Shown one piece after another: positions 1 through 5,543 of a stretch of DNA of 5,543 nucleotides. The notes beneath the pieces are model-generated. The model was not told the DNA's origin. It made no database searches and was given only the letters and a program-made list of their open reading frames with translations. The stretch spans positions 1 to 5,543 of the forward strand of contig CAWUJS010000104.1 in NCBI GenBank assembly GCA_963922705.1, written 5' to 3'. The position numbers were made by a program, and so were the translations under genes. The DNA comes from TMED27 sp963922705 (lineage in GTDB: Bacteria > Pseudomonadota > Alphaproteobacteria > Micavibrionales > Micavibrionaceae). Numbering within the stretch: the stretch's first letter is position 1; each line of letters begins with the position of its first letter.

Positions 1-5
1 AAGAG

Positions 6-25
6 ATCCCGGCTTTCGCCGGGAT
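6..25. repeat. Perfect intergenic hairpin (alphaproteobacterial-type palindromic repeat)
   Basis: Positions 6-13 (ATCCCGGC) are the exact reverse complement of 18-25 (GCCGGGAT), giving an 8-bp GC-rich stem with a four-base loop. The loop reads TTTC on the plus strand and GAAA, a GNRA tetraloop, on the minus strand. From memory, hairpins of this form followed by ATGACG are frequent between genes in many alphaproteobacteria; I cannot search to confirm copies elsewhere in this genome. It lies downstream of the minus-strand TPR gene and could stabilise or end that transcript, but only a short CTCTT follows the stem on the minus strand before the window ends, so I do not call it an intrinsic terminator. 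Confidence 0.75.
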
Positions 26-71
26 GACGGGTGAGGGGAAATGGGATGACAAGTGCGGAGAATAGGATGAC
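21..71. repeat. Three spaced GGATGAC motifs, about 21-22 bp period
   Basis: GGGATGAC occurs at 21-28 and 43-50, and AGGATGAC at 64-71, so motif starts are 22 and 21 bases apart. Between motifs the spacer is partly conserved (GGTGAGGGGAAAT against AAGTGCGGAGAAT), so this reads as a degenerate tandem repeat running out of the right arm of the hairpin at 6-25. Hairpin and repeats together probably form one dispersed intergenic element, which may continue left of the window. From 72 to 116 I see only AT-rich DNA with a weak 6-bp inverted repeat (74-79 with 84-89) and a GCAATTGC palindrome at 101-108, with no function I can assign. Confidence 0.55.
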
Positions 72-116
72 AATGATTTTTACAAATCACCATTTCAAAT
101 GCAATTGCCATGGCGC

Positions 117-1064
117 TTACTCATAAGATTGATCCCATGAATAGCTTTGCCTTTCCCATGGAAATTTTTCATAATCATCTTCATAATCATCTTCATAATC
201 ATCTTCATAATCATCGTGAGCTTCCCTGTTATAGTATCTTGAAAGCTCATTGGTTTTATGCCTCTCCTCTTTTTGCCTTTTTTGCTCATAATCTGATGCG
301 AAACGATAGGCTTTCATAAGCTGTGTATGTGATACAAATTTATCATTCAATCTGCTTGTCTCTTGATCCTCCGACAAGGCAATATCCAGAGCAGCAAAAA
401 TAATGGATGAAGCTACTCTTTCCATAGCATTTTGTTCGCGCTGTAATATTTCTTCAATAAATGGATTAATAACTTGCTGTGCTTCTTGTGTTTTTCCCAT
501 GATGAAAAGGCTTGCTGCATGGGATGCGGCGTATTGTGCTATTTCAGGCTTGGATTCATAGGCTTTTTGTATAAGTTCCCTACCTTCTGGAACACGTCCT
601 AAAGAAAACAGGATTTTCATTGTTGGCAAAACAAGGTGAGTAGAATAATCAGTGTGTATTTCCAAGCCTTTCTTGTAATATCCAAGGGCTCTCTGTTTTT
701 CTCCAGCATTAAACGCAAATGTCCCAGCCATTGTAAAGGTTGTAATTGGTTGGGCAGGTTTAGTGTTAAGTATGAAATCGCAAAGCATAAGCGCGTCTTG
801 TATTTGTTTTTGCTCGTAATACATTTTAGCGCGTTTTAACAGATTTTCTGCTGCAACTGCTTGTGTTGCTTTGTTGGGTGGCGATTGAAAGAGATCTACT
901 TGTCTACGAAGCCATGTTTCAAGCGCTTTTGCACCCATCTTTTTGATATCCGAATATGAGACTTGAGGTTCTTGTGTTTTTTCAGACTCGTTTTTCTTTT
1001 TACGCGCGCCAACGATCTTGCCGTTAGAATCTCTTATTACTTCTTCTTGGTCAATTTTTGTCAT
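117..1064 (-). CDS. TPR-like repeat protein with (DDYE)4 acidic tail, function unknown
   Basis: This encodes 315 residues, from the ATG at 1064-1062 to the TAA at 119-117. I do not recognise the family. Residues 1-40 are charged and probably disordered (RKKK at 21-24). Residues about 68-207 look like four degenerate tetratricopeptide helical pairs, roughly 70-103, 106-140, 141-173 and 174-207, with the usual small/aromatic pattern (AKMYYEQKQIQDAL; GEKQRALGYYKKGLE; GKTQEAQQVI). TPR folds generally serve as protein-binding scaffolds. A very charged helix (about 258-282) leads to four exact DDYE units (284-299) and an aromatic-rich end (FPWERQSYSWDQSYE). There is no signal peptide or membrane segment, so it is probably cytoplasmic. 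It is divergent from dnaN and shows no operon partner. No Shine-Dalgarno site precedes the ATG; a promoter-like sequence placed very close suggests a leaderless mRNA. The next internal Met (residue 43) would remove the charged N-terminus. The gene is real with high confidence; its role is unknown. Confidence 0.85.
   Translation of the reverse strand: MTKIDQEEVIRDSNGKIVGARKKKNESEKTQEPQVSYSDIKKMGAKALETWLRRQVDLFQSPPNKATQAVAAENLLKRAKMYYEQKQIQDALMLCDFILNTKPAQPITTFTMAGTFAFNAGEKQRALGYYKKGLEIHTDYSTHLVLPTMKILFSLGRVPEGRELIQKAYESKPEIAQYAASHAASLFIMGKTQEAQQVINPFIEEILQREQNAMERVASSIIFAALDIALSEDQETSRLNDKFVSHTQLMKAYRFASDYEQKRQKEERHKTNELSRYYNREAHDDYEDDYEDDYEDDYEKFPWERQSYSWDQSYE
168..215. repeat. Four perfect copies of a 12-bp tandem repeat inside the TPR gene
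   Basis: The unit TTCATAATCATC repeats exactly at 168-179, 180-191, 192-203 and 204-215 with no mismatch; similarity stops sharply on both sides. On the coding (minus) strand each unit is GATGATTATGAA, encoding Asp-Asp-Tyr-Glu. Because 12 is a multiple of three, gain or loss of units by slippage keeps the reading frame and only lengthens or shortens the acidic tail. The absence of even synonymous differences points to recent expansion. Confidence 0.97.
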
Positions 1065-1071
1065 GTTGCGA

Positions 1072-1100
1072 TAAATACGGTATCTTTATGGTAATGTCAA
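1072..1100 (-). promoter_or_regulatory. Candidate promoter of the TPR gene, possibly giving a leaderless mRNA
   Basis: Read on the minus strand, a perfect TTGACA (1100-1095) is followed by a 17-base spacer and TATTTA (1077-1072). The -35 box and spacing are ideal for the housekeeping sigma factor, but the -10 box matches TATAAT at only three of six positions. Only seven bases (TCGCAAC) separate this -10 box from the ATG at 1064, so initiation at the usual distance would fall at or within a base or two of the A of ATG. This agrees with the lack of a Shine-Dalgarno sequence. Confidence 0.4.
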
Positions 1101-1130
1101 TGACTTTATGGAATAAGATTATTTTTTACC

Positions 1131-1159
1131 TTCACGCCTTAAAAACCCTGTGCTAATGT
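1131..1159 (+). promoter_or_regulatory. Weak candidate promoter of dnaN
   Basis: TTCACGC at 1131-1137, a 14-base gap and GCTAATGT at 1152-1159 resemble the alphaproteobacterial housekeeping pattern known from Caulobacter (TTGACGS, 10-14 bases, GCTANAWC), with mismatches in both boxes. Start of transcription near 1165 would leave a leader of about 30 bases containing the Shine-Dalgarno-like AAGAGAG (1181-1187). No better plus-strand pair is evident in the 129-bp intergenic region. The region also holds an 8-bp TTAATTAA palindrome (1168-1175). Confidence 0.25.
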
Positions 1160-1193
1160 CTGATTCCTTAATTAAACAAAAAGAGAGTTTTTC

Positions 1194-2309
1194 ATGAAGC
1201 TGAGCATTGAGCGCGCCGCCCTTTTACGATCCCTAAGCCATGTCCAGAGCGTTGTTGAGCGCAGGAATACAATTCCGATCCTCTCTAATGTTTTGATGAA
1301 AGCAGAGGACGGGACTCTGACGCTGGCCACCACTGATATGGATCTTGAAATCAATGAAAGCGTCGCAGCCAGCGTCAGTGAGGCAGGTGCGACGACTGCT
1401 CCGGCGCATACGCTGCACGATATTGTGCGTAAATTGCCTGATGGAAGCGATATTGAGCTATCTTTAAACACAGAAGGCACGCAGATGACTGTCAAAGCCG
1501 GGCGTTCAAATTTCAAGCTTTCATGCTTGCCGACAACAGATTTTCCAGAGATCAGTGCGGGCGATTTACCAACCGGTTTTTCCATTCCTGCGGCGGATTT
1601 GCGGGCGCTGATTGACCGGACTAAGTTCGCCATGAGTACAGAGGAAACCCGTTATTATCTGAATGGAATTTACCTCCATGAAGCCGATCAGGAAGGTGTG
1701 GCTGTCTTGCGTGCCGTGGCAACGGATGGGCACCGTTTGGCGCAATTCGAAATGCCTTTGCCGGAAGGGGCAAGCGGTATGCCGGGGATTATCATCCCGC
1801 GCAAAGCCATAGGTGAACTGCGTAAACTATCAGAAGATGCCGCTGATACGATACAGATTAATCTTTCCGAGAACAAAATTCGTTTTGCTTTTGATCATAT
1901 TGTCCTGACATCAAAGCTGATTGATGGGACATTCCCCGATTATCAGCGCGTTATTCCAGAGGGGAATGATAAAATCGTCGAGATTAACTCCAAAGTTCTG
2001 ACAGCTGCGGTTGACCGCGTATCCACTATTTCCGATGGCAAATCTCGTGCGATCAAGATTTCCTTGAACGGAAAGCAAATGACTGTATCCGCTTCATCTG
2101 CCGATGCGGGCAGTGCAACAGAAGAAGTTGAGGTAAACGGTGAGACTGACATCGAAATTGGTTTTAACGCGAAATATTTGCTGGATATCACATCACAAAT
2201 CGAAGGGGAGGGTTGTCGTCTGACTTTGGCCGATGCCGCCAGCCCGACAATTATTCAGGATAATTCAGACCCTTCTGCGCTTTATGTTCTGATGCCGTTG
2301 AGGGTATAG
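1194..2309 (+). CDS. dnaN: DNA polymerase III subunit beta (sliding clamp)
   Basis: This is the ring-shaped processivity clamp: as a head-to-tail dimer it encircles DNA, is loaded by the gamma/tau complex and tethers polymerase III, and also binds repair polymerases, ligase, MutS and Hda. The 371-residue length is normal for three clamp folds (about 1-122, 128-246, 247-371). Diagnostic stretches are the N-terminal VVERRNTIPILSNVL (20-34) with TTDMDLEI (46-53), YYLNGIYL (154-161), ATDGHRLA (176-183), LIDGTFPDYQRVIP (242-255), FNAKYLLD (324-331) and the C-terminal YVLMPLRV (364-371), whose MPLR end helps line the partner-binding pocket. The ATG at 1194 follows AAGAGAG by six bases and begins with the family's usual MKLSIER-type N-terminus. 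It is complete, with no frameshift. No recF or dnaA is adjacent: it is flanked by a divergent TPR gene and a convergent MATE gene, so it appears monocistronic. Confidence 0.98.
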   Translation: MKLSIERAALLRSLSHVQSVVERRNTIPILSNVLMKAEDGTLTLATTDMDLEINESVAASVSEAGATTAPAHTLHDIVRKLPDGSDIELSLNTEGTQMTVKAGRSNFKLSCLPTTDFPEISAGDLPTGFSIPAADLRALIDRTKFAMSTEETRYYLNGIYLHEADQEGVAVLRAVATDGHRLAQFEMPLPEGASGMPGIIIPRKAIGELRKLSEDAADTIQINLSENKIRFAFDHIVLTSKLIDGTFPDYQRVIPEGNDKIVEINSKVLTAAVDRVSTISDGKSRAIKISLNGKQMTVSASSADAGSATEEVEVNGETDIEIGFNAKYLLDITSQIEGEGCRLTLADAASPTIIQDNSDPSALYVLMPLRV

Positions 2310-2339
2310 AAAATCGATATACGGACGGGTGCCAGGATA

Positions 2340-3728
2340 CTAAAGTCTCTTTTCTGAAATATTTTTAAAGCGTTTGCGGCTACTATAGTGGAATAAGATT
2401 CCAGATACAAAGTTAGAGACGGTTAAACCTATATAAACGCCGATCACACCGCCTAGTTGCGCACCAACTAACACGGCGGGCACGGTGATTACAATAGATT
2501 TAACAAAGATCATGATGAATGCTTGTTTAGGCAATCCCATTGCATTAAAAGCAGAAGCCCATCCAAACACCAGATTACCAAATGCATAAGAAATCGGAAC
2601 GATCCAGAAAAACAGCTTAGCATAGTAAATCACAGCAGCATCATCGGAAAAGAGACTGGCAATTGATAGCGCGGCTGTCCCGAGAATAATTGCCACAAAC
2701 AGCGACCATATCAGGTTGAATATAATGGCAAGATTAATCGTTCTTTGAACACGGTTGAATTTTTCTGCGCCCCAATTCTGTCCGACAATCGGTGCCATTC
2801 CCGTTGCGAGTGCAATGACGATTAAGAGCGCAAAAGCTTCAATGCGGCTAACTATGCCCATAGCTGCAACGGCTTCGTTACCATATTTTGCCAGTACCGC
2901 CATAACAACTGCATTCGTACCAGGGCCAATAATATTCGCAATCCCTGCTGGAATGGCAATAATAGATAAACGTTTGAGTGAGTTTTTAAATGTATCTAAA
3001 TGTAATCCATCAATTGCAACCAGTTTTTCTCTAAAAATTAAAAAATAAAGCGCTAAAATCAGGCAAACAATGTAAGAGATCAGCGTAGCAATAGCCGCAC
3101 CCTTAACGCCGAGTGCGGGAAATCCTAAAAGGCCGAAAATGAGAATGGGGTCTAAAATAAAGTTCACCAAAGCGGCTGATGTCATAACGATTGCGGGGGT
3201 AACGCTGTTCCCTGCTGCTCTGATAGCTGAATTACCATTAACAGGCACTGAAAGAATTGCCGAAGCTATAAGCCAGATAGGCATATATGCTTTTATAACT
3301 GGCAGGGTTGTCTCATCTGCACCAAGCATAAGAAAAAGTGGCTCAAGCGCTAAAAAAGTTCCAATTGCAATGATTGTTGATGTTAGAAAGGCCAGGATTA
3401 TGCCGTGGAGCACAATAATGCGTGCTTTGCTTTTTTCTTGAGCGCCTAATAACCTGGATACAACGGAAGATAGCGCAATGTTAATGCCAAATACAATATG
3501 TGAGATAATCATTGTTACCGGAAATGTCAGAGAGATCCCGGCGAGAATATCTGTATCTCCCATAAGGGCAATAAAGTAAGTGTCAGCGAGTTGCACGGCA
3601 ATGACGGCAAAAAGTCCCCAGATCATTGGAACTGTGAGGCGAATGAGGTGATTTTTAACAGATCCGTTCGTTAAGTCACCTTTGTTTGCATAGGGGAGTG
3701 ATTTTGCCGTTGACGAGTTTTGAGTCAT
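2340..3728 (-). CDS. MATE-family efflux transporter
   Basis: This is an inner-membrane multidrug and toxin extrusion antiporter of 462 residues, the usual MATE length, expected to expel cationic or other small compounds in exchange for Na+ or H+. There are about twelve hydrophobic segments in two homologous six-helix halves (roughly 30-240 and 250-450). Family motifs include LTVPMIWG (31-38), QLADTYFIALMG (46-57), SRLLGAQEKSKAR (91-103), LVNFILDPILIFG (187-199), GPGTNAV (268-274), PIVGQNWGAEKFNRV (313-327) and SAFNAMGLPKQA (392-403). The exact substrate and the NorM/DinF/eukaryotic-like subgroup cannot be fixed by eye. The reading frame stays open upstream to a TTG at 3794, but I prefer the ATG at 3728: GGAAG lies just before it (spacing only two bases, rather short), and the extra 22 residues would cover a palindrome in the leader. 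The gene converges on dnaN with a 30-base gap without an obvious hairpin terminator, and diverges from the RTX gene. Confidence 0.93.
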   Translation of the reverse strand: MTQNSSTAKSLPYANKGDLTNGSVKNHLIRLTVPMIWGLFAVIAVQLADTYFIALMGDTDILAGISLTFPVTMIISHIVFGINIALSSVVSRLLGAQEKSKARIIVLHGIILAFLTSTIIAIGTFLALEPLFLMLGADETTLPVIKAYMPIWLIASAILSVPVNGNSAIRAAGNSVTPAIVMTSAALVNFILDPILIFGLLGFPALGVKGAAIATLISYIVCLILALYFLIFREKLVAIDGLHLDTFKNSLKRLSIIAIPAGIANIIGPGTNAVVMAVLAKYGNEAVAAMGIVSRIEAFALLIVIALATGMAPIVGQNWGAEKFNRVQRTINLAIIFNLIWSLFVAIILGTAALSIASLFSDDAAVIYYAKLFFWIVPISYAFGNLVFGWASAFNAMGLPKQAFIMIFVKSIVITVPAVLVGAQLGGVIGVYIGLTVSNFVSGILFHYSSRKRFKNISEKRL

Positions 3729-3751
3729 AACTTCCAGTCTTTGATTCCTGT

Positions 3752-3765
3752 TGCAATAAATTGCA
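3752..3765. promoter_or_regulatory. Perfect palindrome in the MATE leader, candidate operator
   Basis: TGCAAT (3752-3757) and ATTGCA (3760-3765) are exact inverted copies separated by AA. The site lies 24-37 bases before the preferred MATE start codon. Two TATAAA-like minus-strand -10 boxes lie further upstream (3788-3783 and 3812-3807), though neither has a good -35 partner. A dimeric repressor such as a TetR- or MarR-type regulator binding here would block transcription of the pump; that role is inferred only from symmetry and position, and no regulator gene is present in the window. Confidence 0.35.
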
Positions 3766-3843
3766 TGAAAATAGACATAGGCTTTATAGATCAAAAAAGA
3801 AACTTATTTATAGTAAATTTACATAAAATATTAACCTTTAGAA

Positions 3844-3888
3844 CCCTATACTTAAAGATAGGGGATAGCTTAAAATAATTAATAGGGG
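3844..3888 (+). promoter_or_regulatory. Possible RNA switch: CCCTAT with two alternative ATAGGG partners, one at the Shine-Dalgarno site
   Basis: CCCTAT at 3844-3849 can pair with ATAGGG at 3858-3863 (8-base loop) or with a second ATAGGG at 3882-3887, which overlaps the ribosome binding site of the RTX gene. The two ATAGGGG copies are 24 bases apart. The same stretch also contains TATACT (3847-3852), a good -10 box by itself but lacking a -35 box at proper distance; the TTTACA at 3818-3823 is too far upstream. If transcription starts at that -10 box, the CCCTAT arm would not be in the RNA, so the switch needs an upstream start. Confidence 0.25.
3884..3888 (+). promoter_or_regulatory. Ribosome binding site fixing the GTG start of the RTX gene
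   Basis: AGGGG at 3884-3888 lies six bases before the GTG at 3895. It is the clearest Shine-Dalgarno sequence in the window, and it decides for a GTG start because the first in-frame ATG lies far downstream, inside the conserved N-terminal region. Confidence 0.7.
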
Positions 3889-3894
3889 TGTTTT

Positions 3895-5529
3895 GTGGCA
3901 ACTGAGTTCGATGATTTTATCTTTTTTACAGGATCTATACAGACGGTCAATACGACCTTAACCAATCCATATAGCAGCAAATCTTATCTACTGGATGATG
4001 AATATAACGTCAATAATGCATCATATGATGGTTTAGGCGGGACTGATATCCTGTCCATGAGCAGTATGGGTGAATTTCTGACAATCAAAAATGATTTTGG
4101 CGTGCAACTGGTAAAAAATATTGAGATTTTTCTTGCAGGCAGTGGAGGCGACGTCATTAATCTTGCCGATGATACGCTTACCTATGGAGATGTTCTCATC
4201 CTCGGTGGCGCAGGTGATGATATCCTTTGGGGAAATGTTGGCAATGACACAATTACAGGCTCCGGAGGCAATGATATTATTGATGGAGGGCCGGGCAATG
4301 ATAATTTAAGTGGCAATACTGACCATGATCAAATTTTCGGTGGTCAGGGCGATGATGTTTTGAACGGTGATGAAGGGAATGATTATCTTTATGGAGGCAC
4401 AGATCTTGGGTTACGTGATCTCGATAAAGACTTTATGGACAATATTAGCTTCCCGCAGCTTATTGAGGGAACAAATATCGTTGATCTTGTTCCCCCGGGG
4501 ACATCTTCTTTGGGTGTTTATGCTGATAATCTATCAGTTGATTACCAGGCAACAGCAGAACTCACATTCCGTCAGGGTTTTGCAGGCTATAAAAACACAT
4601 TGGCTATTTATGAGATTGCAGATAATGGCACTATCCAGAATGTTCAGGTGCTCTGGGGGAATGTTAAAGATGCGGGCATAGATGTTACCTATACCGTTGA
4701 TATTCCAACTGGCGCTGATGGTGGTGATTTCGGATTCTTTATTGTGGCAAACGGGTATAACCGCAATGGAAAATATGCGGGGCTTGATATAGAGGGTGCA
4801 GGCAATGTTTCCATCATCTATGATTATGGTGGTGCCAATGAGCGCCTTGGTACCGTATATGATGATGGGAACATGCTATCGACCGTTTATAATGACGGTG
4901 TCACGGAAGTTGTGCTCAATGGACATACCTACCACACGACAGCACGCGGCGGTGATGCCAGTATTAACCATGATGGGCAAACCCATGTTGTGTCGGGTCT
5001 TGCCAATAATGGGGATGGCGAATCTCTGAGAATAGGATTTGAAGATCTGCCCAATCTTGGCGACGCAGATTTTGAAGATGTATTATTTGACTTTAATATC
5101 AATGAAATCCGCGTGGATGCGAGCGAGCCGGGCAATGATACGCTGGATGGCGGCTCAGGCGATGATTATCTTTATGGTGAAGCGGGTAATGACATGCTCA
5201 TTATTGGTGATGGGCTTGACACAGTTTCCGGTGGCTCTGGTGCTGATACATTCAAATTCACTGTAGCAGACTCGCTCATAGACGTATTAACTGATTTTAA
5301 CGCCTCCGAAGACATTCTCGACCTGGAATCGATCCTATCCTTTGATGATACGCTGGGGCATGTCATCACTGATTTCGTTACGTTGACACAAAACGGCAAT
5401 GATACAGAAATACGAATCGATAACGATGGGCTCGCAAATGGCTCTTCTTTTGCGGCATTGGCGATTATTCAGGGCGGCATGAGTGAAACAGTTACAGATT
5501 TGTTTAATAACGGCAATCTTATTGCATAA
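3895..5529 (+). CDS. Secreted RTX calcium-binding protein with DUF4114-like domain and type I secretion tail
   Basis: This encodes 544 residues from a GTG start to the TAA at 5527-5529, strongly acidic and with no N-terminal signal peptide, as expected for type I secretion. Order of parts: residues 1-103, a degenerate beta-roll-like lead (YDGLGGTDIL, AGSGGDVINLADDT); 104-166, seven RTX nonapeptides; about 200-405, a DUF4114-like domain with NTLAIYEIADNGTI (234-247) and the acidic signature GFEDLPNLGDADFEDVLF (381-398); 410-454, five more nonapeptides; about 450-544, a C-terminal target domain of the VCA0849 subclass (DVLTDFNASEDILDLESIL at 463-481, ending LFNNGNLIA). Family knowledge: the repeats bind Ca2+ and fold outside the cell, and the tail directs export through an ABC transporter, adaptor and TolC channel. 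None of these exporter genes is here. No protease, lipase or haemolysin active site is visible, so a surface, adhesive or matrix role is possible but unproven. Divergent from the MATE gene; no terminator seen in the 14 bases after the stop. Confidence 0.9.
   Translation: MATEFDDFIFFTGSIQTVNTTLTNPYSSKSYLLDDEYNVNNASYDGLGGTDILSMSSMGEFLTIKNDFGVQLVKNIEIFLAGSGGDVINLADDTLTYGDVLILGGAGDDILWGNVGNDTITGSGGNDIIDGGPGNDNLSGNTDHDQIFGGQGDDVLNGDEGNDYLYGGTDLGLRDLDKDFMDNISFPQLIEGTNIVDLVPPGTSSLGVYADNLSVDYQATAELTFRQGFAGYKNTLAIYEIADNGTIQNVQVLWGNVKDAGIDVTYTVDIPTGADGGDFGFFIVANGYNRNGKYAGLDIEGAGNVSIIYDYGGANERLGTVYDDGNMLSTVYNDGVTEVVLNGHTYHTTARGGDASINHDGQTHVVSGLANNGDGESLRIGFEDLPNLGDADFEDVLFDFNINEIRVDASEPGNDTLDGGSGDDYLYGEAGNDMLIIGDGLDTVSGGSGADTFKFTVADSLIDVLTDFNASEDILDLESILSFDDTLGHVITDFVTLTQNGNDTEIRIDNDGLANGSSFAALAIIQGGMSETVTDLFNNGNLIA
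4204..4392 (+). repeat. RTX nonapeptide block 1 (seven 27-bp units)
   Basis: Residues 104-166 form seven consecutive GGxGxDxUx units: GGAGDDILW, GNVGNDTIT, GSGGNDIID, GGPGNDNLS, GNTDHDQIF, GGQGDDVLN and GDEGNDYLY. The fifth unit is degenerate at the turn (TDHD for xGxD). Such units make a parallel beta-roll that binds Ca2+ in the turns. Similarity is at protein level; the DNA units have diverged. Confidence 0.92.
5122..5256 (+). repeat. RTX nonapeptide block 2 (five 27-bp units)
   Basis: Residues 410-454 read SEPGNDTLD, GGSGDDYLY, GEAGNDMLI, IGDGLDTVS and GGSGADTFK. The first and fourth units have lost part of the glycine pattern. The block runs directly into the secretion-target domain, the usual position for RTX repeats. 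It shares a 14-base and a 16-base exact match with block 1 across the intervening domain. Confidence 0.88.
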
Positions 5530-5543
5530 AATTCATTGATATT

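Noticed and set aside
110..319. Plus-strand frame with a His-rich HNHL repeat, resembling a metal-binding peptide
   Set aside because: It is the antisense reading of the 12-bp repeat in the TPR gene; it has no ribosome site and its repeat is a by-product of the (DDYE)4 coding.
1172..1633. Minus-strand open frame of 153 codons opposite dnaN
   Set aside because: It lies antisense to the highly conserved start of dnaN, with no recognisable domain; it follows from dnaN codon usage.
2310..2339. Shared terminator between the convergent dnaN and MATE genes
   Set aside because: The 30-base gap shows no GC-rich stem followed by a T run on either strand; termination there cannot be supported from the sequence.
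3531..3542. Second copy of AGAGATCCCGGC, matching the left-edge element at 2-13
   Set aside because: It is inside the MATE coding region (encoding part of AGISL), lacks the other hairpin arm and the ATGAC tail, and is probably chance.
3818..3852. TTTACA and TATACT as a promoter pair for the RTX gene
   Set aside because: Each box is good alone, but the 23-base spacer is far beyond the 16-18 that sigma-70 type polymerase uses.
4204..4392. Regular 27-bp spacing resembling a CRISPR-like array
   Set aside because: The periodicity is the in-frame nonapeptide code of RTX repeats; the DNA units are not identical and there are no spacers.

Overview
The window most likely comes from an alphaproteobacterium of moderate GC content. 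The basis is suggestive, not proof. An intergenic hairpin repeat at the left edge (CCCGGC-TTTC-GCCGGG followed by ATGACG) is of a kind common between alphaproteobacterial genes. The beta-clamp sequence fits the same group, and so does the RTX protein with its type I secretion tail. I cannot assign a genus.

Layout, left to right. Positions 1-116 are non-coding and hold a perfect hairpin followed by three GGATGAC motifs about 21-22 bases apart. A minus-strand gene (117-1064) encodes an unassigned 315-residue TPR-like protein, whose tail carries four exact copies of a 12-bp unit encoding (DDYE)4. A 129-bp divergent intergenic region separates it from dnaN (1194-2309, plus), the DNA polymerase III sliding clamp. 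dnaN converges, with a 30-base gap, on a minus-strand MATE-family multidrug/Na+ antiporter gene (2340-3728, best start at the ATG at 3728). A second divergent, AT-rich intergenic region (3729-3894) carries a perfect palindrome in the MATE leader and a possible RNA switch before the next gene. The last gene (3895-5529, plus, GTG start) encodes a 544-residue RTX protein. It has two calcium-binding nonapeptide blocks separated by a DUF4114-like domain and ends in a type I secretion C-terminal target domain.

The four genes do not form an operon: neighbours are divergent or convergent throughout, so each is probably transcribed alone. One housekeeping gene (dnaN) sits among accessory functions: efflux, a secreted calcium-binding protein and a repeat-tailed TPR protein. 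The type I exporter needed for the RTX protein is not in the window. I see no tRNA, rRNA, CRISPR array, insertion sequence or phage gene, and nothing that clearly amounts to a new multi-gene system. The most interesting items are the tandem-repeat tail, the predicted leaderless start of the TPR gene, the left-edge repeat element, and the control region and domain layout of the RTX gene.
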